DNA from: a virus
Strand: one strand, 5' to 3'
DNA: 49,373 bases
IMG/VR virus record: IMGVR_UViG_3300032213_002060
Coordinates: 1 to 49,373 of that record
Shown here: piece after piece, positions 23,564 to 33,163 of the stretch
Layout: each line of letters begins with the position of its first letter
Numbering within the stretch: the first letter of the stretch is position 1
Position numbers and translations under genes: made by a program
Notes under the pieces: model-generated
Seen by the model: only the letters and a program-made list of their open reading frames with translations
Database searches by the model: none
What the model was told of the DNA's origin: nothing

Positions 23564-23821
23564 TTAAATTGTTGGGTCGTCGTTACCTTTATCTTTTACA
23601 AATTTTTCTGCAGATGTTCCTACAATTGTAGCAATTACAATATACTGAATAGCATCAACCAATTCTCGAGAAGGAGCGATAGATTTTGAATATAATGCAT
23701 TGATAAACATTATAACTAATAATGATACAAACCCAACAGTTCCAATAACACGTTTTGACGATACATCTCCGGTTTTGCAATCCGTAAACATACTGTTAAT
23801 AAAGCTCTTTTTTCTTGACAT
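23564..23821 (-). CDS. Small two-segment membrane protein, probable holin
   Basis: An 85-residue protein with hydrophobic segments VIGTVGFVSLLVIMFINALY and AIQYIVIATIVGTSAEKFV and a basic N-terminus (MSRKKSFINSMFTD). The arrangement, including SSKRVIG before the first segment and EKF after the second, is like small membrane proteins beside endolysins in flavobacterial phages. It is the first gene of the lysis transcript, preceded by a box at 23872-23880. It could be the main holin or an antiholin. Confidence 0.7.
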   Translation of the reverse strand: MSRKKSFINSMFTDCKTGDVSSKRVIGTVGFVSLLVIMFINALYSKSIAPSRELVDAIQYIVIATIVGTSAEKFVKDKGNDDPTI

Positions 23822-23871
23822 ATATACCTCACTAAGTTTGTATATAACTAGTTATGAATAAGTAACTTTAT

Positions 23872-23880
23872 TATAAATAT
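23872..23880 (-). promoter_or_regulatory. Putative promoter box ATATTTATA before lysis genes
   Basis: The coding strand reads AACATATTTATAATAAAGTT, 50 bases before the first lysis gene. The 21-base stretch that ends one base further on is identical to the site at 41744-41752, which precedes the sugar cluster. The 66-base gap between the glycan operon and lysis genes holds nothing else. Confidence 0.6.
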
Positions 23881-23887
23881 GTTTTAG

Positions 23888-25027
23888 TTATAAATAAACA
23901 AGATCTTTTTCGTATGTTTCTAGAGTCTGAATTGTGATTTTCAAATTACCTAAACGAAAGGATCCAACTTCACCCGATTCTTGTATGATGTTAGGGAGCA
24001 TGAATATGTATGATGCATCTTGATTTGTCATTCGTTTTGCATCAACCTCTACTATGATATCATCATAATCATATGGATTATTGTATCCAATTGTCATAAT
24101 TCGTTTTGATAAATCAAATCGTGTTTTTGATTGTTCCTTATCCATGTAATGCGTAGTTAAAACTTGCATTTCATCATCTATATAGATTCTATTACAATAT
24201 GGCTCTAATAAATCTAATACAGCAATGTTGCAATTTGTAACTAGTATTCCAATATTATATTTAGGAGTATTTGTTTTAGTACCCCATTTTCTAATATAGT
24301 TTCGATTCGATTCTAATTCAATTTGCTGAGTTCGGTTTTGATACTCTTCTGAAAATCTTGATGTCTTGCTAACAAAGTGATAACAAATTGCATCTAATGC
24401 CGTAAAACATTTCATTCCTAATAGTTGCCAACGACGAATTAAATCGTCATCTTCACAAAACATTGGATTGAATAAATTATCCATTCCTCCGATTTCTAAG
24501 AGTTTAATACGAGGCATACACATAAAAAATGTAATACCCAATTCAGTTTTATCTTTATACTTGATTTGTTGCGTTTCAACAAATTCATATAAAGCCCCTT
24601 TATCAAACGTCTCTAATGAGGTACCTAAATCATATATCAATTTACCAGGACGTTCATGACCTGCGAATATAGGCGGTTCTATTGTGGTATATGACACTAC
24701 ATTTTCATGACTTACATGTTTTTCTAAATTTTCAATGAATCCTGGAGCAAGTACTATATCATTATGCAAGTATGCTACATAATCTTTAGTAGCTAATTCG
24801 GCTGCCTTATTAAATGTGTCAGAAAACGTTTTTTGTTCCTCAGAATAAAAATACTTTAGATTGTTGTCTGTCAATGATTCTAACCATTCATGCGTACCAT
24901 CAGTTGATCCGTAACTTACAAAACATAATTCCGTATCTGGATAAAGTTCTCGAGTTGTTTCATAAAAATGTTTGTTGTAGTCTAAATTATTCTTTAATCC
25001 TACTAATAATGATATGTTATTTTTCAT
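23888..25027 (-). CDS. Family 2-like glycosyltransferase
   Basis: A 379-residue GT-A glycosyltransferase. The N-terminus has NNISLLVGLKNN and VSYGSTDGTHEWL. A D-x-D-like element lies in KDYVAYLHNDIVLAPGFIEN, and FMCMPRIKLLEIGGMDNLFN followed by EDDDLIRRWQLLG is the acceptor region. The C-terminal 120 residues (NIGILVTNCNIAVLDLLEPY onward) form an extra domain of unknown role. It is the last gene of the glycan operon and overlaps its upstream neighbour by four bases. It transfers a sugar from an activated donor; specificity cannot be told. Confidence 0.82.
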   Translation of the reverse strand: MKNNISLLVGLKNNLDYNKHFYETTRELYPDTELCFVSYGSTDGTHEWLESLTDNNLKYFYSEEQKTFSDTFNKAAELATKDYVAYLHNDIVLAPGFIENLEKHVSHENVVSYTTIEPPIFAGHERPGKLIYDLGTSLETFDKGALYEFVETQQIKYKDKTELGITFFMCMPRIKLLEIGGMDNLFNPMFCEDDDLIRRWQLLGMKCFTALDAICYHFVSKTSRFSEEYQNRTQQIELESNRNYIRKWGTKTNTPKYNIGILVTNCNIAVLDLLEPYCNRIYIDDEMQVLTTHYMDKEQSKTRFDLSKRIMTIGYNNPYDYDDIIVEVDAKRMTNQDASYIFMLPNIIQESGEVGSFRLGNLKITIQTLETYEKDLVYL

Positions 25028-25923
25028 AATTCTTGTATTCTTTTTTGTATGTAAAAATCAATATTTTGATTAAAATTAGTTCGTTGTTCTGATACATCAG
25101 TCTTAACGATATTATTTCTATAATAACTAGAAAATTCTTTTCCAACTAACGGTCCGGTTCCATATTCAAAAATAATTTGATTATCTAGTCGATACTGTTG
25201 AAAATCATATCCATGTTGTTTGGCAATTGTACTAACTACAAGTCCATAATAATCCCATCCTCCATACCCAACCCAATCTTCTTGAACTGGTGCTAATTTT
25301 TCGTAATATGATTTACTATATAAATCGAACCATCCTGCCCATTTTTCTTGATTAATTGGTGTTAATTTAACCGGATCTGATGTTGTTTTAATAAAATAAT
25401 CTACATCAAATATATCGGTGGTGTGTTCCCAACCATAATGCGGCCCAATTGCAAATTTGGGATGCGTTAATATTTCCCAACTTTCATCCCACATTCTACA
25501 TATTTGCGGAGTAATTACGAAATATTCATTTTTTATTGTAGTCGCCGACTGTATGATATATTCTAATAAATGTTCATGAAAATACATATCTGGACAAATT
25601 GTTATATAATAATCTACCGTTTCATGCATAGCAGATTTTTGTAAATCCAAATGTCCGTATAAAATATCTCCTTCAATAATTTTTGGATTATGAATATAAT
25701 CATTCAATAAAATAGAAATATTTTCATACTTTTGTATAAAAAAATCTTTTGGAAGTTTTGTTTGTTCCCAATCAATTAGTTTGTCAGATAAATTTAAAAC
25801 GGAATCAATAATTATTGTATGTTCATTTGATAAAAAATACTTAGATTTTTTTAATTGTATAAATGAAAGTAATGCATAGTCAATTTCCCATGGCATTATA
25901 TGATACATTATTTTTATATTCAT
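25024..25923 (-). CDS. Putative glycosyltransferase-like protein (299 aa)
   Basis: A 299-residue protein with a starting strand MNIKIMYHIMPWEIDYALLS and VDYYITICPDMYFHEHLLEY, which places a C-P-D motif where GT-A enzymes have D-x-D. WVGYGGWDYYGLVVSTIAKQ is in a likely acceptor position. It overlaps genes on both sides by four bases, as in the rest of the operon. The family is not certain; a glycan-related role is inferred mainly from its neighbours. Confidence 0.55.
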   Translation of the reverse strand: MNIKIMYHIMPWEIDYALLSFIQLKKSKYFLSNEHTIIIDSVLNLSDKLIDWEQTKLPKDFFIQKYENISILLNDYIHNPKIIEGDILYGHLDLQKSAMHETVDYYITICPDMYFHEHLLEYIIQSATTIKNEYFVITPQICRMWDESWEILTHPKFAIGPHYGWEHTTDIFDVDYFIKTTSDPVKLTPINQEKWAGWFDLYSKSYYEKLAPVQEDWVGYGGWDYYGLVVSTIAKQHGYDFQQYRLDNQIIFEYGTGPLVGKEFSSYYRNNIVKTDVSEQRTNFNQNIDFYIQKRIQEL

Positions 25924-26690
25924 AGCATTTCTTTTAACTTATTATACGTTTCTTCTATTCCGCGTTTTAATCCAATAAAATTTACATCTAAAGGATGATA
26001 TTGACCTACATAGCCTGATATATCATTTCCTACGGATATCGGAACTTCATATGTATCTAAAGTATTAATAATTTTAGCAATATTATAAAGATATAATTTC
26101 ATTCCAGAATATATACAATCTAAAGTTTTTGGTAAATTATTATTATTAATATAATATTCTATTAAAGTAACCAAATCTTTCATATAAATAAAATCCATTA
26201 ATTTATTTTCGTATATTTGGATCGTTTCTTTGTTAATATAACGTTTAATATTTGATTTAATAAATCTGGTATCTAATTCATTTTCATCGAACACTCCAAA
26301 TATTCTTAAATTATAAAAATTTGGTTTATCGTTAATCGATTGACTAATAATAAATTTGCTTAAACCGTACGGAGTCGAATGAGATAGTTCAGCACCAGAT
26401 CCTAAATTTATAAATTTATTATAATTAGTTTGGTGATTTAAAAGATTATAGTATAATTTTATATTTTGATCTATAATTGAACTGTCTTCTAGTTTGTTTC
26501 TGTGACCGCCAACGATTGCAGTATGAATTACTACATCAAAATATTTTCCAGAAAACCAATTATTTGTAGCTATAGAATCGGTTAAATCGAAATCATCTCT
26601 TCCAATGCAAGTAACTTCATATTTAGAATGTAAATATGAATACAAACTTCGTCCTACGTAACCATTTTTACCTGTAATTAATATTTTCAT
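25920..26690 (-). CDS. NAD-dependent epimerase/dehydratase-family protein
   Basis: A 256-residue extended short-chain dehydrogenase. The Rossmann start is ILITGKNGYVGRSLYSYL, followed by VVIHTAIVGG, the catalytic YGLSKFIIS (Y-x3-K) and DFIYMKDLVTLIEYY. It acts on a nucleotide sugar as epimerase, reductase or dehydratase. It is shorter than RmlB or GalE and very AT-rich. The Y-x-x-x-K motif is intact. It is in the operon between the aldolase and the 299-residue gene with four-base overlaps, and may finish the sugar made by the enzymes upstream. Confidence 0.8.
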   Translation of the reverse strand: MKILITGKNGYVGRSLYSYLHSKYEVTCIGRDDFDLTDSIATNNWFSGKYFDVVIHTAIVGGHRNKLEDSSIIDQNIKLYYNLLNHQTNYNKFINLGSGAELSHSTPYGLSKFIISQSINDKPNFYNLRIFGVFDENELDTRFIKSNIKRYINKETIQIYENKLMDFIYMKDLVTLIEYYINNNNLPKTLDCIYSGMKLYLYNIAKIINTLDTYEVPISVGNDISGYVGQYHPLDVNFIGLKRGIEETYNKLKEML

Positions 26691-27685
26691 TTATTCTTCA
26701 GCTTTTGTGCTACTTCTAAAATAAGATCTTCTTGCCCCGCAACTAATTTTCTATTTCCTAACTCAAAAATAAGAGATGAATATTCAATTCCATATAATTT
26801 AGATGCTTTAATTATCGGCTTTTCAAATCCGGAAAATAATTTTGTTAATCCAGTTAAAACATTAATGGGGGTGGATATAGGGTGTGTTGGAACTAAATAA
26901 TCCATTACGCGATCCGCTTCTTTAATCGTTTCTTCAAAACTAATTCCGGTAGAAAAATTACTACGTTCAAACACAGGTAATAATAATTCTAAAGGTGCAT
27001 TACCAGCACCAGCCCCAAATCCTCGAATACATGCATCAATCAATTCAGCGCCATTTTCAGCAGCTACTAATGAATTAGCTACAGCACACCCTAAATTATT
27101 ATGTGCATGGAACCCAACTTTAATGTTTAATTGCGATTTTAACAAACTAATACGTTCTTTTACGTCTGCAGGTAAATAAGTACCCGTTGAATCCATAATG
27201 ATAACAGCTTCTGCGCCGTATTCTTCCATAATCTTAGCTTGTTCTGCTAACTCGGCCGGTGTAATTAAAGCAGACATCATTAATACCCCATATACCGTTT
27301 TTCCGGTCTTTGCTAAATATTCTATGTGGGATTTTGATAAAGTTGCTTCAGTACAATGTGTTGCGACACGAAATACATCGACTCCATAATCGATAGCTAA
27401 CATTGCGTCATCAATAGTAGATAAGCCTGGAATCGTATGAACTCCTAATTTTGATGATTTAAGATTTTTTCTAGCAATAGTTAACATTTCTTTGTCAGTA
27501 TTAGGAGATTTTCCTATCAATAACGATGATGCTGCTAAACCATTACCATGCCCTACTTCTACAACAGGTATTCCAGCTTTATTTGCAAATTGACAATATC
27601 TTTCGATGCTGTCTAAACTAATAGTATGCTTAACGCTATGATTTCCGTCTCTGAGACTAGAATCTGTAATGATTATATTTTTCAT
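26687..27685 (-). CDS. 4-hydroxy-2-oxovalerate aldolase-like (HMGL family)
   Basis: A 332-residue TIM-barrel protein of the DmpG/MhpE group. It has the metal and catalytic motif ITDSSLRDGNHSV (Arg12, Asp13), VEVGHGNGL and the metal-binding GFHAHNNLG (His193, His195). In the classical pathway it splits 4-hydroxy-2-oxovalerate into pyruvate and acetaldehyde, channelled to the acylating dehydrogenase encoded immediately upstream (two-base gap). In a sugar cluster the pair may instead build a side chain. It ends overlapping the epimerase-like gene by four bases. Confidence 0.88.
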   Translation of the reverse strand: MKNIIITDSSLRDGNHSVKHTISLDSIERYCQFANKAGIPVVEVGHGNGLAASSLLIGKSPNTDKEMLTIARKNLKSSKLGVHTIPGLSTIDDAMLAIDYGVDVFRVATHCTEATLSKSHIEYLAKTGKTVYGVLMMSALITPAELAEQAKIMEEYGAEAVIIMDSTGTYLPADVKERISLLKSQLNIKVGFHAHNNLGCAVANSLVAAENGAELIDACIRGFGAGAGNAPLELLLPVFERSNFSTGISFEETIKEADRVMDYLVPTHPISTPINVLTGLTKLFSGFEKPIIKASKLYGIEYSSLIFELGNRKLVAGQEDLILEVAQKLKNK

Positions 27686-27687
27686 AG

Positions 27688-28545
27688 TTAATGTTTTAAT
27701 TTTTCTGTAATCTTAATTGCTGCACAGTTAATAATATCTAAATTACCGGCATATTCTGGCAAATAATCTCCAGTTCCTTTTACCCTAATACTTAATACAA
27801 CTACTCCGTTTTCATTCAGTGTAGGTGACAATACTAGTTCGTAATATGGTATATAAGTTTTTAATTCTTCTATTTTTTCTGCAATCTTTTCTGTTAAATT
27901 ATTGAAATCAATTTCTTTAGTTTTAATAAAAATAGTAGTTTGCATATCAACGCATGGCTCTGCAGGATTCAAATTGAGAATAACTTTAGTATTTTTACAT
28001 CCGGTAAACTTAGTTATTGCATTTTTTGTAGTTTTAATGTAATTATCAACATTGATTCTCGTAGCCATTCCGGCACTTTTAGATGCAATTTGAGATACAA
28101 TTTCTACATATTCTAATCCTTTACAATGTTTTGATATTAAATGTAACATTGGCATCGATGCTTGTCCGCCACACGTAATCATGTTAACATTATCATCTGT
28201 TAATATAATATCTCCATTAACATCGGGCACGCACATATCCCCAACTTTTGCTGGCGTTAAATCAATTACTTTAATTCCTTGTTCTTTAAAGATTTTAGCA
28301 TGTTCTTTAGCATCTGTAGCATTAGTACAATCATATACCACTTCGCAACAATTAGGATTATTTTTGAAATAATCAATTCCTTGATCTGATATTTTAATTC
28401 CTTTTGATTTAGCAATACTCATCGTGTCAGAATCCAATCTTCTTCCTACGAATGCTACTACATCAATAAAGTCAGTTTTAATTGACTTTAACATGAGATC
28501 GGTACCGATATTACCTGTACCTAAAATTGCTACTTTTATTTTCAT
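27688..28545 (-). CDS. Acetaldehyde dehydrogenase (acylating), DmpF/MhpF-like
   Basis: A 285-residue protein with an N-terminal Rossmann motif (VAILGTGNIGTDLM) and the family's catalytic cysteine in MITCGGQASMPML (Cys125). EIVSQIASKSAGMATRINVD follows in the dimer domain. The family oxidises acetaldehyde to acetyl-CoA with NAD and forms a complex with the aldolase that follows. Length is near the usual 300. It overlaps the TPP enzyme gene by four bases. The catalytic Cys is present, so it is probably active. Confidence 0.88.
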   Translation of the reverse strand: MKIKVAILGTGNIGTDLMLKSIKTDFIDVVAFVGRRLDSDTMSIAKSKGIKISDQGIDYFKNNPNCCEVVYDCTNATDAKEHAKIFKEQGIKVIDLTPAKVGDMCVPDVNGDIILTDDNVNMITCGGQASMPMLHLISKHCKGLEYVEIVSQIASKSAGMATRINVDNYIKTTKNAITKFTGCKNTKVILNLNPAEPCVDMQTTIFIKTKEIDFNNLTEKIAEKIEELKTYIPYYELVLSPTLNENGVVVLSIRVKGTGDYLPEYAGNLDIINCAAIKITEKLKH

Positions 28546-30293
28546 CTCGTTATACTATTACTTCGTTCATTAATTCCGGAAATCATCGCCGCTTTAATAT
28601 CTTCTAAAAGCAACAATGGCGACATTTCTTCTAGTAATCCAGCTTGAATTGTATTGTCATTATTTTTGATACCTTTTACTTTAGGTATAAATTCTTGATT
28701 CGGATCCATAAATACTTCTAAAATACTTTGATTGGTAGCTGCTAAAAAATCATCAACGGTATCTAATGTATAATAATCATATCCAAATGCATCTGCTACT
28801 TTTTTATATTCTGGAAGTTCTACGCCTGTTGATTTATCAACGCAAGTTTTCGTTCCACCAAATAACATATTTTGCGTATGCTTGATCATTAAGTAGCCAT
28901 CATTGTTGAATATAACAACTTTTACTGGTAGATTGTGAGTCTTTATTGTTTGAAGTTCTTGTAAATTCATCATCATACCTCCATCACAATTCAAACATAA
29001 TACTGGCTTATTACCAAATCCAGCGCCAACCGCCGCGGCAAGACCATATCCCATTTCGCCTAAACCTAATGATGTAAACATCTTTTGATTTGGTTTGATA
29101 TTAAATCCATAAAAGCCACTTAACAAAGCAGTTCCCATGTCCGTAACAATTGTATAGTTATCAGGTACTTTGTTTGAGAACCAATCTATAAATGTATATG
29201 AATTAGTAGGATCAACTAAATGTTCAGTCATTACTCTAGGATATTTGTTTCGAATGTTATCGCAATATAATTTCCAATCCGTAGTGTCTACTTTAATTAA
29301 ATCAACTGAAATTAAATCATATAAGATGTTTCCGATATCTTCATTAATTGGTAATCCATCAAATTTATTTGTTTCGGTTGGGTCTATATCAATATGAACT
29401 ATTTTTGCATTAGGTGCAAAATCTTTTCTAGAATATCCTGTTTGTAATAGAGATAATCTACTTCCCATTACAATTAATAAATCGCAATTTTGTACTATAA
29501 AATTGGATGAACGTTGTCCTTGAACACCTGAACGGCCGTAGTTATTCGAATGAGTTTCTTCAAGTAAATCTACTGCTGACCAAGTTAATATTGTGGGTAA
29601 ATTATGTTGCTCAATAAATTGTTTAAATAATTTTTCTGATTGAGATAATTTAACTCCATGTCCTCCAATTATAACTGGTCTTTTACTTTGGTTAAGTAAA
29701 TCTATTAAGTCTAATGTTTTTGGACTTAACATTGGAGTGTTTAATTTTTTAAATGGGGTGATAGGTTGTTCGTCAACCATTTGTCCTTGAATATCAAATG
29801 GTATTTCTAAAAATACAGGGCCTGGTCTATTGATTTGTGTTGTTTCAAATGCTTTTTCAAATGTTTCGTATACATTTTCTTTAGTGATTCGAACAGACAT
29901 TTTTGTATGTTTTGAAAATGTATCTACTGAATCATATCCTTGGATACCGTACATTCTCATATCTGAATATTCATTAATATAATATGATTGTTCTTGTCCT
30001 GATATAATAATTCCAGGAATCGAATCTGCCCAATTGGATAAAATACCAGTAAATGAATTCGAAGATCCTCCGCCGGCTGTAACTAATGCAACTGCTAATT
30101 TGCCGGTGGATCTATAATATGCCCCCATTGCCATAACTGCAGCTTGTTCGTGATGTACGGCAATTAATTTAATATTAGATTTGTTATTTATGGAATTGTA
30201 TATATGAGAATTAGCAGATCCAATAATACCAAATACAACTTCGATATTATTCTTTTCTAAAAATTCTGATATAACATCACTAACTTTTACCAT
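28542..30293 (-). CDS. Thiamine-diphosphate enzyme, acetolactate synthase-like (YerE-like?)
   Basis: A 583-residue ThDP enzyme of the acetolactate synthase superfamily. It has the catalytic Glu49 in VHHEQAAVMAMGAYYRSTG, a central domain with VIIGGHGVKLSQ, and a C-terminal ThDP/Mg site (CLNCDGGMMMNLQELQTIK, then VVIFNNDGYLMI). Members decarboxylate pyruvate and transfer the two-carbon unit. In some O-antigen clusters the relative YerE adds it to a 4-keto sugar to make yersiniose. That is a possible role here because an RfbH-type dehydrase is in the same operon. Acetolactate production is the alternative. Confidence 0.85.
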   Translation of the reverse strand: MVKVSDVISEFLEKNNIEVVFGIIGSANSHIYNSINNKSNIKLIAVHHEQAAVMAMGAYYRSTGKLAVALVTAGGGSSNSFTGILSNWADSIPGIIISGQEQSYYINEYSDMRMYGIQGYDSVDTFSKHTKMSVRITKENVYETFEKAFETTQINRPGPVFLEIPFDIQGQMVDEQPITPFKKLNTPMLSPKTLDLIDLLNQSKRPVIIGGHGVKLSQSEKLFKQFIEQHNLPTILTWSAVDLLEETHSNNYGRSGVQGQRSSNFIVQNCDLLIVMGSRLSLLQTGYSRKDFAPNAKIVHIDIDPTETNKFDGLPINEDIGNILYDLISVDLIKVDTTDWKLYCDNIRNKYPRVMTEHLVDPTNSYTFIDWFSNKVPDNYTIVTDMGTALLSGFYGFNIKPNQKMFTSLGLGEMGYGLAAAVGAGFGNKPVLCLNCDGGMMMNLQELQTIKTHNLPVKVVIFNNDGYLMIKHTQNMLFGGTKTCVDKSTGVELPEYKKVADAFGYDYYTLDTVDDFLAATNQSILEVFMDPNQEFIPKVKGIKNNDNTIQAGLLEEMSPLLLLEDIKAAMISGINERSNSITR

Positions 30294-31237
30294 ATAAACT
30301 TATTTCTATAATATTTGACAATTTCTTTTAATTCAACATCAAATTGTTTTTTTGGTTCCCATCCTAATGATCTTAGTTTAAAATCATTTAATGAATATCT
30401 AACGTCCATCCCGGGTCTATTATATGATAAATCTATATATTGTTCAATATCGTTTATATCAATATTATTTAATATAAGAAGTTTTTCAACGGTTTCCAAA
30501 TTACTTTGTTCAAAACCACCGCATATATTAAAAATTTCATTTTCGACGCCAGATTCTATGATTGTAATTATAGAATTTGCAGTATCTTGTGCATGTAGCC
30601 AATTTCTAACGGGAGTACCACCATTATGTAATGGTATTTTTTTGCCTAATGTTAATAATTTGCATGCTTTAGGAATTAGTTTTTCTACATACTGGCCAAT
30701 GCCGTAATTATTTGTAGGACGAACAATTATGTATGGAACATTGTGTGTACGTTGCCATGCTAATATTAACATATCTGCAGCCGCTTTAGTTGCTGAATAT
30801 GGATTTGAAGGTTTCAGTAAGTGTTCTTCTGTATGTTCTCCAGTTTCAATATCGCCATATACTTCATCTGTACTAAAATGTAATAATACTGGTTTTTTGG
30901 AATGTTCTCCCCGATGATTCTTAATAAGTTCCAATAAATTATGAACGCCATCGATATTTGATTTGATGAATTCGGAACTGCTAACAATTGAATTTCCAAC
31001 GTGCGTTTCCGCAGCAGTATTAATTACATAATCGCAATCATATAAAAATTTTAAATCATTGATATCACAATGTACAAAAGAAAAATTTGGATACGTTTTA
31101 AATTCATTTAATAAATCTTTATTTGCAGCGTATGTAATTTTATCAACGCCTTTAACATACCAACCTTTTTCTAAACATGTACGTGTCACATAGGATCCTA
31201 TAAATCCTAAACATCCGGTCACATAAACTACTTTCAT
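30287..31237 (-). CDS. dTDP-glucose 4,6-dehydratase-like enzyme (RmlB family)
   Basis: A 316-residue extended short-chain dehydrogenase. It has the Rossmann motif VTGCLGFIGSY, ETHVGNSI, the active-site STDEVYGDI and YSATKAAAD with the catalytic Y-x3-K, and RPTNNYGIGQYVEKLIPKAC and NGGTPVRNWLHAQD, all typical of RmlB. It converts a nucleotide-glucose to its 4-keto-6-deoxy form. It overlaps both neighbours by four to seven bases. The name rmlB is not given because the nucleotide specificity is not shown. Confidence 0.85.
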   Translation of the reverse strand: MKVVYVTGCLGFIGSYVTRTCLEKGWYVKGVDKITYAANKDLLNEFKTYPNFSFVHCDINDLKFLYDCDYVINTAAETHVGNSIVSSSEFIKSNIDGVHNLLELIKNHRGEHSKKPVLLHFSTDEVYGDIETGEHTEEHLLKPSNPYSATKAAADMLILAWQRTHNVPYIIVRPTNNYGIGQYVEKLIPKACKLLTLGKKIPLHNGGTPVRNWLHAQDTANSIITIIESGVENEIFNICGGFEQSNLETVEKLLILNNIDINDIEQYIDLSYNRPGMDVRYSLNDFKLRSLGWEPKKQFDVELKEIVKYYRNKFIW

Positions 31238-32067
31238 ATAAATCTTTCTTTACATCGTTCTACAAACTTATTAACTTGTTTAATCATATCTTCTTCAGCT
31301 ATTTCAATTTCTTTATACAACAATGGCAACGTTTCTATTGCTCTGTCAATATCGGTTTCGCCGAAAGCTACCCCATATGGATTAAACCTAGATCCCATTA
31401 ACCATTCTTCTTTTGTTTTTGTTCCGTCTGGGATTACTATACTTATACAACCGCACATTGCTGCTTGTATAGATAAAAAAGTATAATTATCGTAACAATA
31501 AAATTTTTCAGTTGCATTAAATATACTTGATATATTTGATAAATTTCCAGCATCATGAAATTTAATTTCAATCGAGTCAGCTGGGTGTACTAATGATTTT
31601 GGATTTCCTTTTCGTATAGAATAGCAACTTCCGTTTCTAGATACATTTTTATTTTGAAATATATTCGAATGAAATTCTGTTATCATTAATTGATTTTCGC
31701 GCGATCCTAATTCGTCAGTATAATAATAATCCATGTACCAATATATTAAATCCGTATCTGAATATGTATTATAATCTGTTTGATTTGCCGGGCCTAATAT
31801 CCATCTTACTACATTTTTTGAATTCAATGGATTATAATGAATTCCTTCCGGATATATTACAATTGCATCAGAAATGTTATCAAATATTTCTTGAGTTATT
31901 AACGGCGTATTGTAATCGGAACATACATTAAATGTATCTCGTACATGGATTGGCATTAAATAACAAGGATAACCAATTTGGTTTAGTAAATGACATAATT
32001 TATGCATTACTTTGATTCCGCCAACCCCCGGATCATAATCATATGTGTAAATTACAAAAGGTTTCAT
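31234..32067 (-). CDS. Glycosyltransferase-like protein (277 aa)
   Basis: A 277-residue protein with GVGGIKVMHKLCHLLNQIGY near the N-terminus, typical of the GT-B donor-side start, and a C-terminal region YDNYTFLSIQAAMCGCISIV followed by IPDG that matches the E-x7-E/GT4-like donor-binding position. It is shorter than classical GT-B enzymes. It is probably a glycosyltransferase of the WavQ-like type found in lipopolysaccharide clusters. It is embedded in the operon with four-base overlaps. Confidence 0.65.
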   Translation of the reverse strand: MKPFVIYTYDYDPGVGGIKVMHKLCHLLNQIGYPCYLMPIHVRDTFNVCSDYNTPLITQEIFDNISDAIVIYPEGIHYNPLNSKNVVRWILGPANQTDYNTYSDTDLIYWYMDYYYTDELGSRENQLMITEFHSNIFQNKNVSRNGSCYSIRKGNPKSLVHPADSIEIKFHDAGNLSNISSIFNATEKFYCYDNYTFLSIQAAMCGCISIVIPDGTKTKEEWLMGSRFNPYGVAFGETDIDRAIETLPLLYKEIEIAEEDMIKQVNKFVERCKERFI

Positions 32068-32810
32068 ACTAAATTGTGCGTATTTTCATTTAAAAACCAA
32101 TAAACATTATCAGAATATCGTTCTTCTCCAATACAATGCATAAAATCTATTTGATTTGGTAATTCAATAATTCTTTTTTTGTCTAATGCATGTCCTATAG
32201 CAGCTGGGGCTGATAAATTTGCGATTAACATGTTACATGAATTAATAGAAGTAAACCATTCATCTAAAGTTGTTACCTTGTAAAATTCAACTAAATGTTT
32301 ATACGGAAATTCATTATAATCATTAATGGTAGACGAAATAAATAATACGTTGTCTTTACCATAATGATCAATTAATTGTTCATATGGAAAATCTAGATTA
32401 CGCATTACATTAGCTTTACGTTGTATTAATATTTTGTTTTGTAAAATGGTATCGAGTTTATTATACGTTAACCATTTATAGTCGCCATTTATCGTAAATT
32501 TAAACATGTTTTGATAAATATTTGACCAACACGTTTGATATAATAGTTCTGAGTCGATATATCGTCCTAAATCAATATATTCTGCCGGAACTTCATGTTT
32601 AACGTAATTATCATATATTCCGAAACTTTTAATATATGGCTGTTGCATAATTATATCATACAACTCTTGATATGTATTTTCAATTCCAAATTCCCATCCT
32701 ATGTCGTACATGTATAAATCAGCCGACTCATTATGAAGTTCGCATAAATTTTTTACAGCAAATAATGAATGAACAAAATCACCTAATTTGCCTCCCATTA
32801 AAAACTTCAT
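32064..32810 (-). CDS. Family 9-like (heptosyltransferase-like) glycosyltransferase
   Basis: A 248-residue protein beginning MKFLMGGKLGDFVHSLFAVK, the G-x-LGDxvhsl start of GT9/heptosyltransferase-like proteins. A C-terminal half has VTTLDEWFTSINSCNMLIAN followed by LSAPAAIGHAL, the position of the donor-binding site. It is shorter than cellular heptosyltransferases. It probably adds a sugar to the glycan built by the operon. Confidence 0.65.
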   Translation of the reverse strand: MKFLMGGKLGDFVHSLFAVKNLCELHNESADLYMYDIGWEFGIENTYQELYDIIMQQPYIKSFGIYDNYVKHEVPAEYIDLGRYIDSELLYQTCWSNIYQNMFKFTINGDYKWLTYNKLDTILQNKILIQRKANVMRNLDFPYEQLIDHYGKDNVLFISSTINDYNEFPYKHLVEFYKVTTLDEWFTSINSCNMLIANLSAPAAIGHALDKKRIIELPNQIDFMHCIGEERYSDNVYWFLNENTHNLV

Positions 32811-33157
32811 AATTTTATCTCAGTATATTCAGTTTCGAAAAATTTTTCTTGTATTGCTATTTTTTTTAAATAACGGTCGTAATTTGCGTTAGCAGTTATA
32901 GTAGATAATTCAGATTCATGGGCTCTATCGACTAATTCAAACACTAATGCATTGGTATTTCGTAACATTTCATATTCACTGCTAGTTTTTATTTGATTAA
33001 ATTTATCGATTCCTATTTGATTTTTTATTTCATCACTTAATAACTGATATGAAGTTTTTAATTTTTCATTGGCTGCACCGGTACTTTTTTCTAATTTTAC
33101 TTCATAAATTGATAGTAAATCAAATACATACGATTCATCTAAACTAATCTTTAACAT
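32807..33157 (-). CDS. Hypothetical protein in glycan operon (116 aa)
   Basis: A 116-residue, mostly helical protein starting MLKISLDESYVFDLLSIYEV, with long charged helices (EKLKTSYQLLSDEIKNQIGI). No enzymatic motif is visible. It lies between the methyltransferase and the GT9-like gene and overlaps the latter by four bases. It may be a structural or regulatory partner of the glycosylation enzymes; small proteins of this type in sugar clusters are uncharacterised. Confidence 0.6.
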   Translation of the reverse strand: MLKISLDESYVFDLLSIYEVKLEKSTGAANEKLKTSYQLLSDEIKNQIGIDKFNQIKTSSEYEMLRNTNALVFELVDRAHESELSTITANANYDRYLKKIAIQEKFFETEYTEIKL

Positions 33158-33163
33158 ATAACG

